Positions 55,927-64,000 of a stretch of 64,000 bases of DNA are shown here, piece after piece. Below the pieces are notes generated by a model. That model worked only from the letters and a program-made list of their open reading frames with translations, had not been told where the DNA came from and did no database searches. Every line of letters starts with the position of its first letter. Positions within the stretch are counted from its first letter, which is position 1. Source of the DNA: an uncultured Pelagibacteraceae bacterium (GTDB taxonomy: Bacteria; Pseudomonadota; Alphaproteobacteria; Pelagibacterales; Pelagibacteraceae); NCBI GenBank assembly GCA_902612345.1, contig CACMDE010000001.1:1-64000 (forward strand). Reading direction: 5' to 3'. The translations under genes were made by a program, and so were the position numbers.

Positions 55927-57033
55927 TTATATTTCTACCATATCATCTTTATGTACAACTTCAGATTTGGATACATAACCCAAAATTTCATTTATTTTGC
56001 TTGAGTGTTGACCTTTTATTCTAAATATTTCATCGGAATTAAAAGAACTTAATCCTCTAGCATGTTCTCTCATATTTTTATCCACAATTTTAATATGATC
56101 TCCTTTATTAAACTTGCCATTTACATTTCTAATTCCAGCCGCGAGTAAACTTTTACCCATTTTTAAGGCTTGCACAGCACCTTCATCAATTATCAATTCA
56201 CCTTTTGGGGCTATAGAGCTAATTATCCATTTTTTTCTAGCATCTAATTTTGAAACCTTTGGTAAAAACCAAGTACAATTATTGTTGTTAATTATACTTT
56301 TAATAGGTCTATTTATTAAACCATTTGCGATAGCCATATAACACCCAGAAATCTGACAGATTTTTGCTGCTTCAATCTTTGTTTTCATGCCACCGGTTCC
56401 ATGTTCACTAATATTTTTAGATATATATTTTTCAATGCTATTATTTATCTCCTTTACATTGCTAATTAATTTTGCGTTTTTATTTACTTTTGGGTTTTTA
56501 TCAAATAGTCCATCGACATCAGATAGTAATATTAAACAGTCTGATCCAGATATCTGAGCAACCCTTGAGGCTAATCTATCATTATCACCATATTTTATTT
56601 CTGAAGTAGCAATACTATCATTTTCATTTACCAAAGGAATAAATCCAAGATGAAAAAGATTATCAAATGTCCGTTTTGCATTTATAGCCCTTCTTCTGAT
56701 TTCAGTATCTTCAAGTGTTAGAAGAATTTGAGAGAGATTAAGTTTTCGTTTTTTAAATATTTCGTTAAAAAGATTCATTAATTCAATTTGTCCTATGGAA
56801 GCTACCGCTTGACTTTTATCTATCTTCAAATTTTTCTTATTTATATTGAGTTTTTTACAACCCAAAGCTATTGCACCAGAACTTACTATTATTACTTTCT
56901 TATTATTTTTTATAAGTTCTTCTATATCTTTTGAAAAATCTAATAACCACTTTCTTCTTATTTTTTTCTTATCGTCAATTAGAAGAGATGAACCAATTTT
57001 TATAACTACTTGTTTAGAATTATTTAAATACAT
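55927..57033 (-). CDS. proB: Glutamate 5-kinase
   Basis: VVIKIGSSLLID, VSSGAIALG, NENDSIAT, GTGGMKTKIEAA, C-terminal PUA domain. Confidence 0.95.
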   Translation of the reverse strand: MYLNNSKQVVIKIGSSLLIDDKKKIRRKWLLDFSKDIEELIKNNKKVIIVSSGAIALGCKKLNINKKNLKIDKSQAVASIGQIELMNLFNEIFKKRKLNLSQILLTLEDTEIRRRAINAKRTFDNLFHLGFIPLVNENDSIATSEIKYGDNDRLASRVAQISGSDCLILLSDVDGLFDKNPKVNKNAKLISNVKEINNSIEKYISKNISEHGTGGMKTKIEAAKICQISGCYMAIANGLINRPIKSIINNNNCTWFLPKVSKLDARKKWIISSIAPKGELIIDEGAVQALKMGKSLLAAGIRNVNGKFNKGDHIKIVDKNMREHARGLSSFNSDEIFRIKGQHSSKINEILGYVSKSEVVHKDDMVEI

Positions 57034-58006
57034 ATCCCAATAAACCTAATTTTAGTTTTGAAATGAGCTTTTTATCTGTGTTTGATAAAATATTCACTTT
57101 TTTTTTTATTTTTCCTTCAAAAAATTTGATTTTTTCTTTTAATACTTTTTGTTCTATAAGATCAATCTTATTAAATACTATTATTTCCTTCTTTTTAATA
57201 AGATCTTTACTGTACTTTTTTAATTCATTTTTAATTTGTTTATAAGATAATACCAAGTTTTCTTCAGTTACATCAATCATGTGTAATAAAATTTTACATC
57301 TTTCAATATGTTTTAAAAATTTTGTACCTAAACCAACTCCATCGTGTGCCCCTTCAATCAAACCTGGAATATCTGCTAATGTGATTTCTTTATCATCATA
57401 AATTGCAACACCTAGATTTGGATTTAATGTTGTAAATTTGTAATTTGCAATTTTTGGGTTAGCGCTAGTAATTACTGATAGAAGAGTTGATTTGCCAGCA
57501 TTTGGTAAGCCAATTATTCCTATGTCTGCAATAGTCTTTAGTTGTAACCAAATCCAAAAAAATTCTCCTTTAGCGCCTTTTGTAAATTTTCTGGGAGCTC
57601 TATTCGTCGATGACTTAAATCTACTGTTTCCTAAGCCACCTTTTCCACCAATTGCAGCAACATATTCTTCATGTTCATTTTTAAAATCAAAAACTAGAGT
57701 TTTATTATCTTCTTCAAAAACCTGGGTACCTATTGGAACTTTTAATACTAAATCCTCTCCACCCCGACCAGTTCTGTTTTGACCTTTTCCGTCCTCTCCT
57801 CTTTTGGCTTTGAAGTGTTGTTGGTACCTATAATCAATAAGAGTATTTAAGTTTCTTTCAGATCTAAATATTACTGAACCACCCTTGCCTCCATCTCCTC
57901 CATCAGGACCTCCGAACTCGATAAATTTTTCTCTTCTGAAGCTTGGAGAACCAGAGCCACCATCACCTGCTTTAATAAATATTTTTACCTGATCTAGGAA
58001 TTTCAT
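57020..58006 (-). CDS. obgE: GTPase ObgE/CgtA
   Basis: MKFLDQVKIFIKAGDGGSGSPSFRREKFIEFGGPDGGDGGKGG, GLPNAGKSTLLS. Confidence 0.96.
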   Translation of the reverse strand: MKFLDQVKIFIKAGDGGSGSPSFRREKFIEFGGPDGGDGGKGGSVIFRSERNLNTLIDYRYQQHFKAKRGEDGKGQNRTGRGGEDLVLKVPIGTQVFEEDNKTLVFDFKNEHEEYVAAIGGKGGLGNSRFKSSTNRAPRKFTKGAKGEFFWIWLQLKTIADIGIIGLPNAGKSTLLSVITSANPKIANYKFTTLNPNLGVAIYDDKEITLADIPGLIEGAHDGVGLGTKFLKHIERCKILLHMIDVTEENLVLSYKQIKNELKKYSKDLIKKKEIIVFNKIDLIEQKVLKEKIKFFEGKIKKKVNILSNTDKKLISKLKLGLLGYVFK

Positions 58007-58042
58007 AATACAACCTTTAATTTGAATTTAGTTGTAAGTAAA

Positions 58043-58297
58043 TTAATTGGGTTTGACAGATACGAAAGTTCTGTCTGATTTAGATTTTTTAAACTCAACT
58101 TTTCCTTTAATTAAAGAGAAAATGGAATGGTCCTTTCCCATACCAACATGTTCTCCAGGAAAAATCTTAGTTCCTCTTTGTCTTACAATAATATTACCAG
58201 GATTTACAAACTGACCGCCATATTTTTTTACACCAAGTCTTCTTCCAGCACTATCTCTACCATTTCGCGACGATCCACCTGCTTTTTTTGTTGCCAT
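58043..58297 (-). CDS. rpmA: 50S ribosomal protein L27
   Basis: [31 protein letters not shown]. Confidence 0.97.
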   Translation of the reverse strand: MATKKAGGSSRNGRDSAGRRLGVKKYGGQFVNPGNIIVRQRGTKIFPGEHVGMGKDHSIFSLIKGKVEFKKSKSDRTFVSVKPN

Positions 58298-58300
58298 AAT

Positions 58301-58663
58301 TTATTTCTCTTTTATTTTTTCTTTAGCTGCTTCAGCAAAGATTCCACCATCTTTATTAAAAATTTTGTTAATTTTAATTAATGAATATTGTTGTCTATGA
58401 CCATTTTTTCTTCTTGAGTTTTGTCTTCTTCTTTTCTTAAAAATTAACACTGTTCTATTTTTAGCATTTTTAATAAGTTGAGCCTCTACTTTGGCACCTT
58501 TTATAAAAGGAGCACCAACTTCAAGATTCTTGTCATCGCCATAAGCAAGCACATCATTGAACTCTATTTTATCCTTGGTTTCTTTTAATCTTTCTATTTT
58601 AAGGATATCACTAGCTTTGACTTTGTACTGTTTTCCACCTGTTTGTATTACTGCAAATGTCAT
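58301..58663 (-). CDS. rplU: 50S ribosomal protein L21
   Basis: TFAVIQTGGKQYKVKASDILKIERL; RRRQNSRRKNGHRQQYSLIKI. Confidence 0.96.
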   Translation of the reverse strand: MTFAVIQTGGKQYKVKASDILKIERLKETKDKIEFNDVLAYGDDKNLEVGAPFIKGAKVEAQLIKNAKNRTVLIFKKRRRQNSRRKNGHRQQYSLIKINKIFNKDGGIFAEAAKEKIKEK

Positions 58664-58718
58664 AATTAAATTTTTTCAGCAATATAGATCTACAAGTTAT
58701 ATAGTCAAGTTATATAAG

Positions 58719-59480
58719 TTAAAAATTATCCTTTAATTCTCTCAATTTTGTAAAGGTTTCAATTGGATCAGTTGAATTTATACCTAGTTGTTTTTGAATC
58801 TCTAAATTATCAGCTCTTAAAAAAATATTACATTCTAGCTCATCTTCTAAAGTTGAAGGAATTGTAGGTTTATCTAGTTTGATATTATTTTTAATTTTAT
58901 TAATTTTGTTTTTTAGTTTTGAGTTTTTAGTATCTATACTTAAACAAAATTCCGAATTCTTTTGGGTATATTCATGTCCACAATATATTTTTGTTTTTTT
59001 TGGGAATTTTTTCATTTTATTTAACGAATTAAACATTTCAGCATAGGTTCCCTCAAATATTCTTCCACAACCTAACGAAAATAAAGTATCTCCTGTAAAT
59101 AAAGCATTTATTTCCTTTATATAAATACATATGTGTCCAGATGTATGTCCGGGTATATGTAATATTTCGCACTCAAATAATTCATTTTCCCATTTCTGAT
59201 TATCTTTCAAGCTAATATCAATCTCAGGAATTCTATCTTTATCATCTTCATAACCAACAACTTCACATTTATATTTTTCTTTAAGTTTTAAATTTCCACC
59301 GACATGATCATAATGATGGTGGGTATTTAAAATATATTTCAATTTTAAATTATTTCTTTTAATTTCATTTATTACAGGTTCGGCTTCACTTGGGTCTATT
59401 ACGGCTGCTAATAAATTTTCTTCATTATAAATAATGTAAGAATAATTATCTTTTAAACATTTGACTATTAAAATTTTCAT
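58719..59480 (-). CDS. gloB: Hydroxyacylglutathione hydrolase (glyoxalase II)
   Basis: NTHHHYDHVGGN, PGHTSGHICIY, FTGDTLFSLGCGRIFEGT. Confidence 0.94.
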   Translation of the reverse strand: MKILIVKCLKDNYSYIIYNEENLLAAVIDPSEAEPVINEIKRNNLKLKYILNTHHHYDHVGGNLKLKEKYKCEVVGYEDDKDRIPEIDISLKDNQKWENELFECEILHIPGHTSGHICIYIKEINALFTGDTLFSLGCGRIFEGTYAEMFNSLNKMKKFPKKTKIYCGHEYTQKNSEFCLSIDTKNSKLKNKINKIKNNIKLDKPTIPSTLEDELECNIFLRADNLEIQKQLGINSTDPIETFTKLRELKDNF

Positions 59481-60077
59481 TTAGTTTTCAATTAAAAAAA
59501 TCCCTAAATCAGAAAAAAAATTTCTGGTATCTAAATTATTTTTTGAGATATTTAAAACTCTTTCTTTGTTTAAAGCTAACGACTTAATGAATTTTATTCC
59601 TTTATTATCACAAAAATTATAGAAATCTTTAATTGTACACATATGTAAATTTGGAGTGTTATACCACTTATGTGGCAAAGTTTTTGTTATTGGCATTGTT
59701 CCTTTAAAAAGAAGATTTAATCTAACTTTCCAATGTCCAAAATTAGGTATTGTTACAATTGCTTTTTTACCAACTCTTAGTAATTCATCTAGAACTTTTT
59801 CTGGGTTGAGGAAAGCCTGTAAAGTTTGACTAAGCACTACAAAGTCAAAAGATGAGTCTGGAAATTGAAACAAATCTTTTTCAGCGTCACCCTCAATGAC
59901 AGTTAAACCTTTTGATATACATTTTTGAACATTAGACTTTGATATTTCTATTCCTCTTACATCTTCACTAATATTATTTAATATAAAACTCATTAACTCA
60001 CCATCTCCAGATCCAACGTCTAGAACTCTAGATTTTTTTTCAATTAAATCTGCAATTATTTTAAATTCTTTTTTCAT
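59481..60077 (-). CDS. metW: MetW, methionine biosynthesis methyltransferase-like protein
   Basis: VLDVGSGDGELMSFI; VVLSQTLQAFLNPEKVLDELLRVGKKAIVTIPNFGHW; overlaps metX. Confidence 0.94.
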   Translation of the reverse strand: MKKEFKIIADLIEKKSRVLDVGSGDGELMSFILNNISEDVRGIEISKSNVQKCISKGLTVIEGDAEKDLFQFPDSSFDFVVLSQTLQAFLNPEKVLDELLRVGKKAIVTIPNFGHWKVRLNLLFKGTMPITKTLPHKWYNTPNLHMCTIKDFYNFCDNKGIKFIKSLALNKERVLNISKNNLDTRNFFSDLGIFLIEN

Positions 60078-61194
60078 TTAATCTTTCATATGATTTATTT
60101 AAAAAATTTCCTAGTGCTTGTAGAAAATCTGGAACATTTAATAAAAATGAGTCATGACCTTTATCAGATTCAATCTCAACATAACCAACATCTGCACCAA
60201 TCGAATTTAATGCTATAACTATTTCTTTATTTTCAGATGATGGATAAAGCCAATCTGAAGTAAATGAAATTATAAAAAATTTTGTTTTACTTGTTTCAAA
60301 AGCTTTCGATAAATTTCCGTCAAATTTTTTGTTTAAATCAAAATAATCCATTGCCCTAGTTATATAAAGATAGCTATTTGCATCAAATCTATCTACAAAA
60401 ACTGATCCTTGATGTCTTAAATAACTTTCAATTTGAAAATCAGCATCAAAGCTGAATTTTAAATCATCTCTCTCCTGTAATTTTCTACCAAATTTCTCTT
60501 GAAGAGCTTTTTTGGATAAATAGGTAATATGTGCAGCCATTCTTGCAACCGACAAACCTTTGTTTGGCGATGAGTTTGTTTCTTCATACTTTCCATTTTT
60601 CCAATTAACATCTGCCATGATCGCCTGTCTCCCAAGTTCATTTAATCCAATATTTTGTGCAGAGTGATTAGAGGTACATGCAATTGGTATAGCTGTTTGA
60701 GAAGCATTTGGATAGTTTGCAACAAATTGTAAAACTTGCATTCCACCCATTGATCCACCGGTTACACAAAATAATTTTTCTATTTCAAAATATTTAAGCA
60801 AAAAATATTGGGCATTAACCATGTCGTTAATTGTAATTACTGGAAAATCATTTCCATAAGGTTTTCTTGTTTCAGAGTTTATGCTGCTGGGTCCAAATGA
60901 TCCCATGCAACCCCCTAAAACATTTGCACATATTACAAAATATTTATCTGTATCAATTGCTTTACCTTTTCCTAAGGCATAATTCCACCAACCGTCTTTT
61001 TTTGTCACCGGATTTAAACCTGTTGCAAATTGGTCACCGGTCAGAGCATGAAAAACTAAGATGGCATTATCTCTTTTTGGATTTAATTTTCCATAAGTCT
61101 CATAAGCAATTGGAAAATCAGATATAGTTTTACCACAATCAAGCTTAAGTTGATCTTTAACAATTAGTTTTTTTATATTATCAAATTTATTCAT
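60061..61194 (-). CDS. metX: Homoserine O-acyltransferase MetX
   Basis: HALTGDQFATG, CVTGGSMGGMQVLQFVANYPN, DKGHDSFLL. Confidence 0.95.
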   Translation of the reverse strand: MNKFDNIKKLIVKDQLKLDCGKTISDFPIAYETYGKLNPKRDNAILVFHALTGDQFATGLNPVTKKDGWWNYALGKGKAIDTDKYFVICANVLGGCMGSFGPSSINSETRKPYGNDFPVITINDMVNAQYFLLKYFEIEKLFCVTGGSMGGMQVLQFVANYPNASQTAIPIACTSNHSAQNIGLNELGRQAIMADVNWKNGKYEETNSSPNKGLSVARMAAHITYLSKKALQEKFGRKLQERDDLKFSFDADFQIESYLRHQGSVFVDRFDANSYLYITRAMDYFDLNKKFDGNLSKAFETSKTKFFIISFTSDWLYPSSENKEIVIALNSIGADVGYVEIESDKGHDSFLLNVPDFLQALGNFLNKSYERLNEKRI

Positions 61195-61224
61195 TTTTTT
61201 TTTGATTTATGAATTGTGAGAAAA

Positions 61225-61282
61225 AAAACTATTTTAGCGGTTTTTTTATTGCGCTCGCAATTCAGATAAATCAGCGCCAAGA
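61225..61282 (-). promoter_or_regulatory. SAM-II-like riboswitch in metX leader
   Basis: Minus strand ggcgctgatttatctgaattgcgagcgcaataaaaaaaccgctaaaatag follows the SAM-II pattern GCGCUGAUUUA..UUGC.AGCGC..AUAAA..GCUAAAA; upstream TTGACA/TAGTAA with 17-nt spacer. Confidence 0.87.
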
Positions 61283-61365
61283 ATTACTACTAAATACAAA
61301 TTTACATGTCAAACATTAAAATATATTCCTGTTAAATAATTATTATTTGAATATAAACTTTAAAA

Positions 61366-62451
61366 ATGAGTGTTCCAAAATTTAGAAATATAAAAATAAA
61401 AGCTTATAAACCTGGAAAATCAGGAATTAATAAGAACAAAAAATATATCAAATTATCAGCAAACGAGTCTTCATTAGGGGTAAGCACTAATGTTAAAAAA
61501 ATTTTTAAAAATAAAAACTTATTCTTGCATAGATACCCAGATAGTAAATCAAAAGATTTAAGGAGTGCAATTTCTAAAGAGTTAAAATGTGATTATAATA
61601 AAATTATTTGCGGTGCTGGGTCTGATGAAATTATTCAATTGATTTGCCAATTATATTTAAATCGTAATGATGAAGTTATCTTGCCAGAGTACAGTTTTCT
61701 GATGTACAGAATTTACTCAAAAATTATTGGAGCGAAGGTTTTATTTTCTAAAGAAGTAGACTTTAAAATATCAGTTAAAAATATTCTTAAAAAGGTTACC
61801 AAAAAAACAAAAATAGTTTTTATCGCAAACCCAAATAATCCAACTGGCACTTATTTAAATAAGAAAGAATTAATTAGCCTTAGAAAAAAATTAAATAAAA
61901 AAATACTTTTAGTAATTGATGATGCTTATCATGAGTATAACTTAAAAAAAGATTTTATTTCAGGTTTAAAATTATTTAAGAGATCTAAAAATGTGTTTAT
62001 ACTCAGAACATTTTCTAAGCTTTATGGATTAGCCTCTTTAAGAATTGGATGGGGATACGGTGATAAAAAAATTATAAACGCTCTTTATCAAATTAAACCT
62101 CCTTTCAATGTAAATATGTTTGCTGAACGCTGCGCAGTTGAAGCTATTTCAGACAAAGGATTTGTTAAAAAATCTGTAAGATATAATACTTTTTGGGGCA
62201 ACAAAATTAAAAATTCTTTTTTAAAGTATAATATATCCTCAAATGAGATAGTTTGTAATTTTTTATTATTAAATTTTAAAAAATGCAAAATTTCATCTAA
62301 ATTATTTATGAAAAAACTTTTTAATAATAAAATCATAGTAAGAAACCTGGAAGAGTATAAAATTAAAAATTGCCTCAGATTAAGTATTGGAAATTCTATA
62401 GAAAATAAGTATTTACTTAAAGTAGTAAAAAAAATTTTTAAAAATGTTTAA
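61366..62451 (+). CDS. hisC: Histidinol-phosphate / aromatic aminotransferase
   Basis: SANESSLGVS, ANPNNPTGTYL, DDAYHEY, LRTFSKLYGLASLRIGWGYG. Confidence 0.9.
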   Translation: MSVPKFRNIKIKAYKPGKSGINKNKKYIKLSANESSLGVSTNVKKIFKNKNLFLHRYPDSKSKDLRSAISKELKCDYNKIICGAGSDEIIQLICQLYLNRNDEVILPEYSFLMYRIYSKIIGAKVLFSKEVDFKISVKNILKKVTKKTKIVFIANPNNPTGTYLNKKELISLRKKLNKKILLVIDDAYHEYNLKKDFISGLKLFKRSKNVFILRTFSKLYGLASLRIGWGYGDKKIINALYQIKPPFNVNMFAERCAVEAISDKGFVKKSVRYNTFWGNKIKNSFLKYNISSNEIVCNFLLLNFKKCKISSKLFMKKLFNNKIIVRNLEEYKIKNCLRLSIGNSIENKYLLKVVKKIFKNV

Positions 62452-63343
62452 AAATATTCTTATAATCGGATGTGGTATGATTGGATCTTCTATTTTAAGA
62501 GGAGCTATTAGCCAAAAATTATGTAAGAATATTTATGTCTTAGAAAAAAATATAAAATATCAAAATCAAATAAAAAAAATAAATAAAAAAATTATATTAA
62601 TAAATAAACTAGATAAAAAATTAAAGAATATAGATTTAGTAGTTATTTCAACTCCAATGAGTGAATACCAAAAAATAATTATTAAACTTAATAAAAATTT
62701 AAGTAATAATAGTCTAATTACAGATGTAGGATCAACTAGAGAAAATGTTGCAAAATTAATTAAAAACCACTTATCAAAAAAATTAAAATGGATAATGTGT
62801 CACCCTATTTCTGGTTCTGAAGCTAGTGGGCCAAAATATGGTAGTAAAAATTTATTCAAAAATAAATGGTGCATTATAATTAAAAAAAGGAAAAACTATT
62901 TAATAGAGAAAAAATTATCTAAATTTTGGGAAAAATTAGGATCTAAAGTTTTATTTATGAATGAACAAGAGCATGATAAAATTTTCTCTGTCACGAGCCA
63001 TCTACCACACTTAATTGCATACAATTTAATAAAAACCGCACAGGATTTTCAAAAAACCCATAAAAAAAGTATAGTCAAATACAGCGCAGGAGGCCTAAGA
63101 GATTTTTCTAGAATAGCAGCTTCTAATGAAATTATGTGGAGGGACATATTCTTCAGCAATAAAAAAAATATGTCTGTAATAATAGATTTATTTATTAAAA
63201 ACTTAAAAAGTTTCAAAATAGATATAAATAAAAAAAGAAATTCTAACTTACTTGAAAAGCTTAAAAAATCAAAAAAGGTAAGACAACAAATTTTATTATT
63301 AAAACAAGATATAAGTAAACCAGATTTTGGAAGAGAAAATTAA
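62444..63343 (+). CDS. Prephenate/arogenate dehydrogenase
   Basis: IIGCGMIGSSILRGAI, STPMSEY, DVGSTRENVAKLI, CHPISGSEASGP. Confidence 0.9.
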   Translation: MFKNILIIGCGMIGSSILRGAISQKLCKNIYVLEKNIKYQNQIKKINKKIILINKLDKKLKNIDLVVISTPMSEYQKIIIKLNKNLSNNSLITDVGSTRENVAKLIKNHLSKKLKWIMCHPISGSEASGPKYGSKNLFKNKWCIIIKKRKNYLIEKKLSKFWEKLGSKVLFMNEQEHDKIFSVTSHLPHLIAYNLIKTAQDFQKTHKKSIVKYSAGGLRDFSRIAASNEIMWRDIFFSNKKNMSVIIDLFIKNLKSFKIDINKKRNSNLLEKLKKSKKVRQQILLLKQDISKPDFGREN

Positions 63344-64000
63344 ATTCTAAATATTCTTTTTACTTTTAATTTTGCTGTTCTTTCAATCCTTTTAATTGTT
63401 TTTTGTATTGGCATTATGATTACTTTTTTCTCTGGACCGTAAGCATGAATTAGATTTTGGGAATTAATACATATAGCAACATGTCCACTCCAAAAAATTA
63501 TATCACCCTTCTTAAATTTTTTTTTAGTTTTTAAACCTTTTTTCTGTTTCACCTGATCAATTGTATCTCTTGGAAAAAATATATTATTATATTTGTAATA
63601 ATTTTGAATTAAAGCAGAGCAATCAATTCCTTTATAAGTTTTTCCACCCCACTTATATTTACAATTTATAAATAATTTAATTATTTTTAGGAAATTTTTA
63701 TCTTTATTTGTAGTTAATGATATTTCATTATGTTTTATCCATTTATTTTTTTCAAACATTATAAATTTTTTTTCTTTTTTTATTACCTGTAAATTGCTGT
63801 TGAAAGATAAAAAATTTCTTGATGCAATTTTTTTTTGATTTTCAAAACCAATATAAATTTTTGATTTCAGAACCTTGATTTTATGTGTTGGTTTAAATTG
63901 TTTACTAACTTTAACTTTTTTAGAAATATACCCAATATAATTATCATAAAGAGTTTTAATTTTATAAAAATTTTCATTTTTGGATAAAATTTTAAACTTT
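63340..64000 (-). CDS. NlpC/P60 family cell-wall peptidase with upstream SH3-like region, 5' end outside window
   Basis: YKWGGKTYKGIDCSALIQNYY catalytic Cys motif, DIIFWSGHVAICINSQNLIHAYG; frame stays open from 63759 to the window edge (..YIGYISKKVKV..). Confidence 0.82.
   Translation of the reverse strand, partial: KFKILSKNENFYKIKTLYDNYIGYISKKVKVSKQFKPTHKIKVLKSKIYIGFENQKKIASRNFLSFNSNLQVIKKEKKFIMFEKNKWIKHNEISLTTNKDKNFLKIIKLFINCKYKWGGKTYKGIDCSALIQNYYKYNNIFFPRDTIDQVKQKKGLKTKKKFKKGDIIFWSGHVAICINSQNLIHAYGPEKKVIIMPIQKTIKRIERTAKLKVKRIFRI

Overview
AT-rich, very compact alphaproteobacterial chromosome segment. DmdA and its SAR11-like neighbours, together with the base composition, point to the SAR11 / Candidatus Pelagibacter group. 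From left to right it carries: (1) two TRAP transporter permease sets around one DctP-type binding protein, plus an MFS transporter, an amidase and a DMT transporter; (2) ftsY-dapF divergent from ffh, with a highly structured leader before ffh; (3) rpsP-trmD-rplS without rimM, then leuCDB; (4) a DMSP demethylation cluster, dmdC-dmdB-dmdA; (5) asd, sdhCDAB, mmsA, mdh, sucCDAB and lpd; (6) an accessory pocket (~38.95-45.24 kb) between lpd and priA; (7) priA, atpHAGDC, and a minus-strand block of rppH, ctpA, rsfS, nadD, proA, proB, obgE, rpmA, rplU, gloB, metW, metX; (8) a SAM-II-like riboswitch before metX, then hisC, a prephenate dehydrogenase and a truncated NlpC/P60 gene. The best candidate for an undescribed system is the operon-like run at 40082-44939. 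It encodes a CII-like regulator, a PrsW-like intramembrane protease, a secreted protein, and two paralogous pentameric ligand-gated ion channels, each with a PDZ-like domain before the ligand-binding domain. Other notable signals are a C8 tract in a TRAP DctM gene whose contraction would stop translation just before a long coiled-coil tail, the ffh leader with mutually exclusive hairpins, and a 21-bp tandem repeat gene. I saw no tRNA, rRNA, CRISPR array or transposase.
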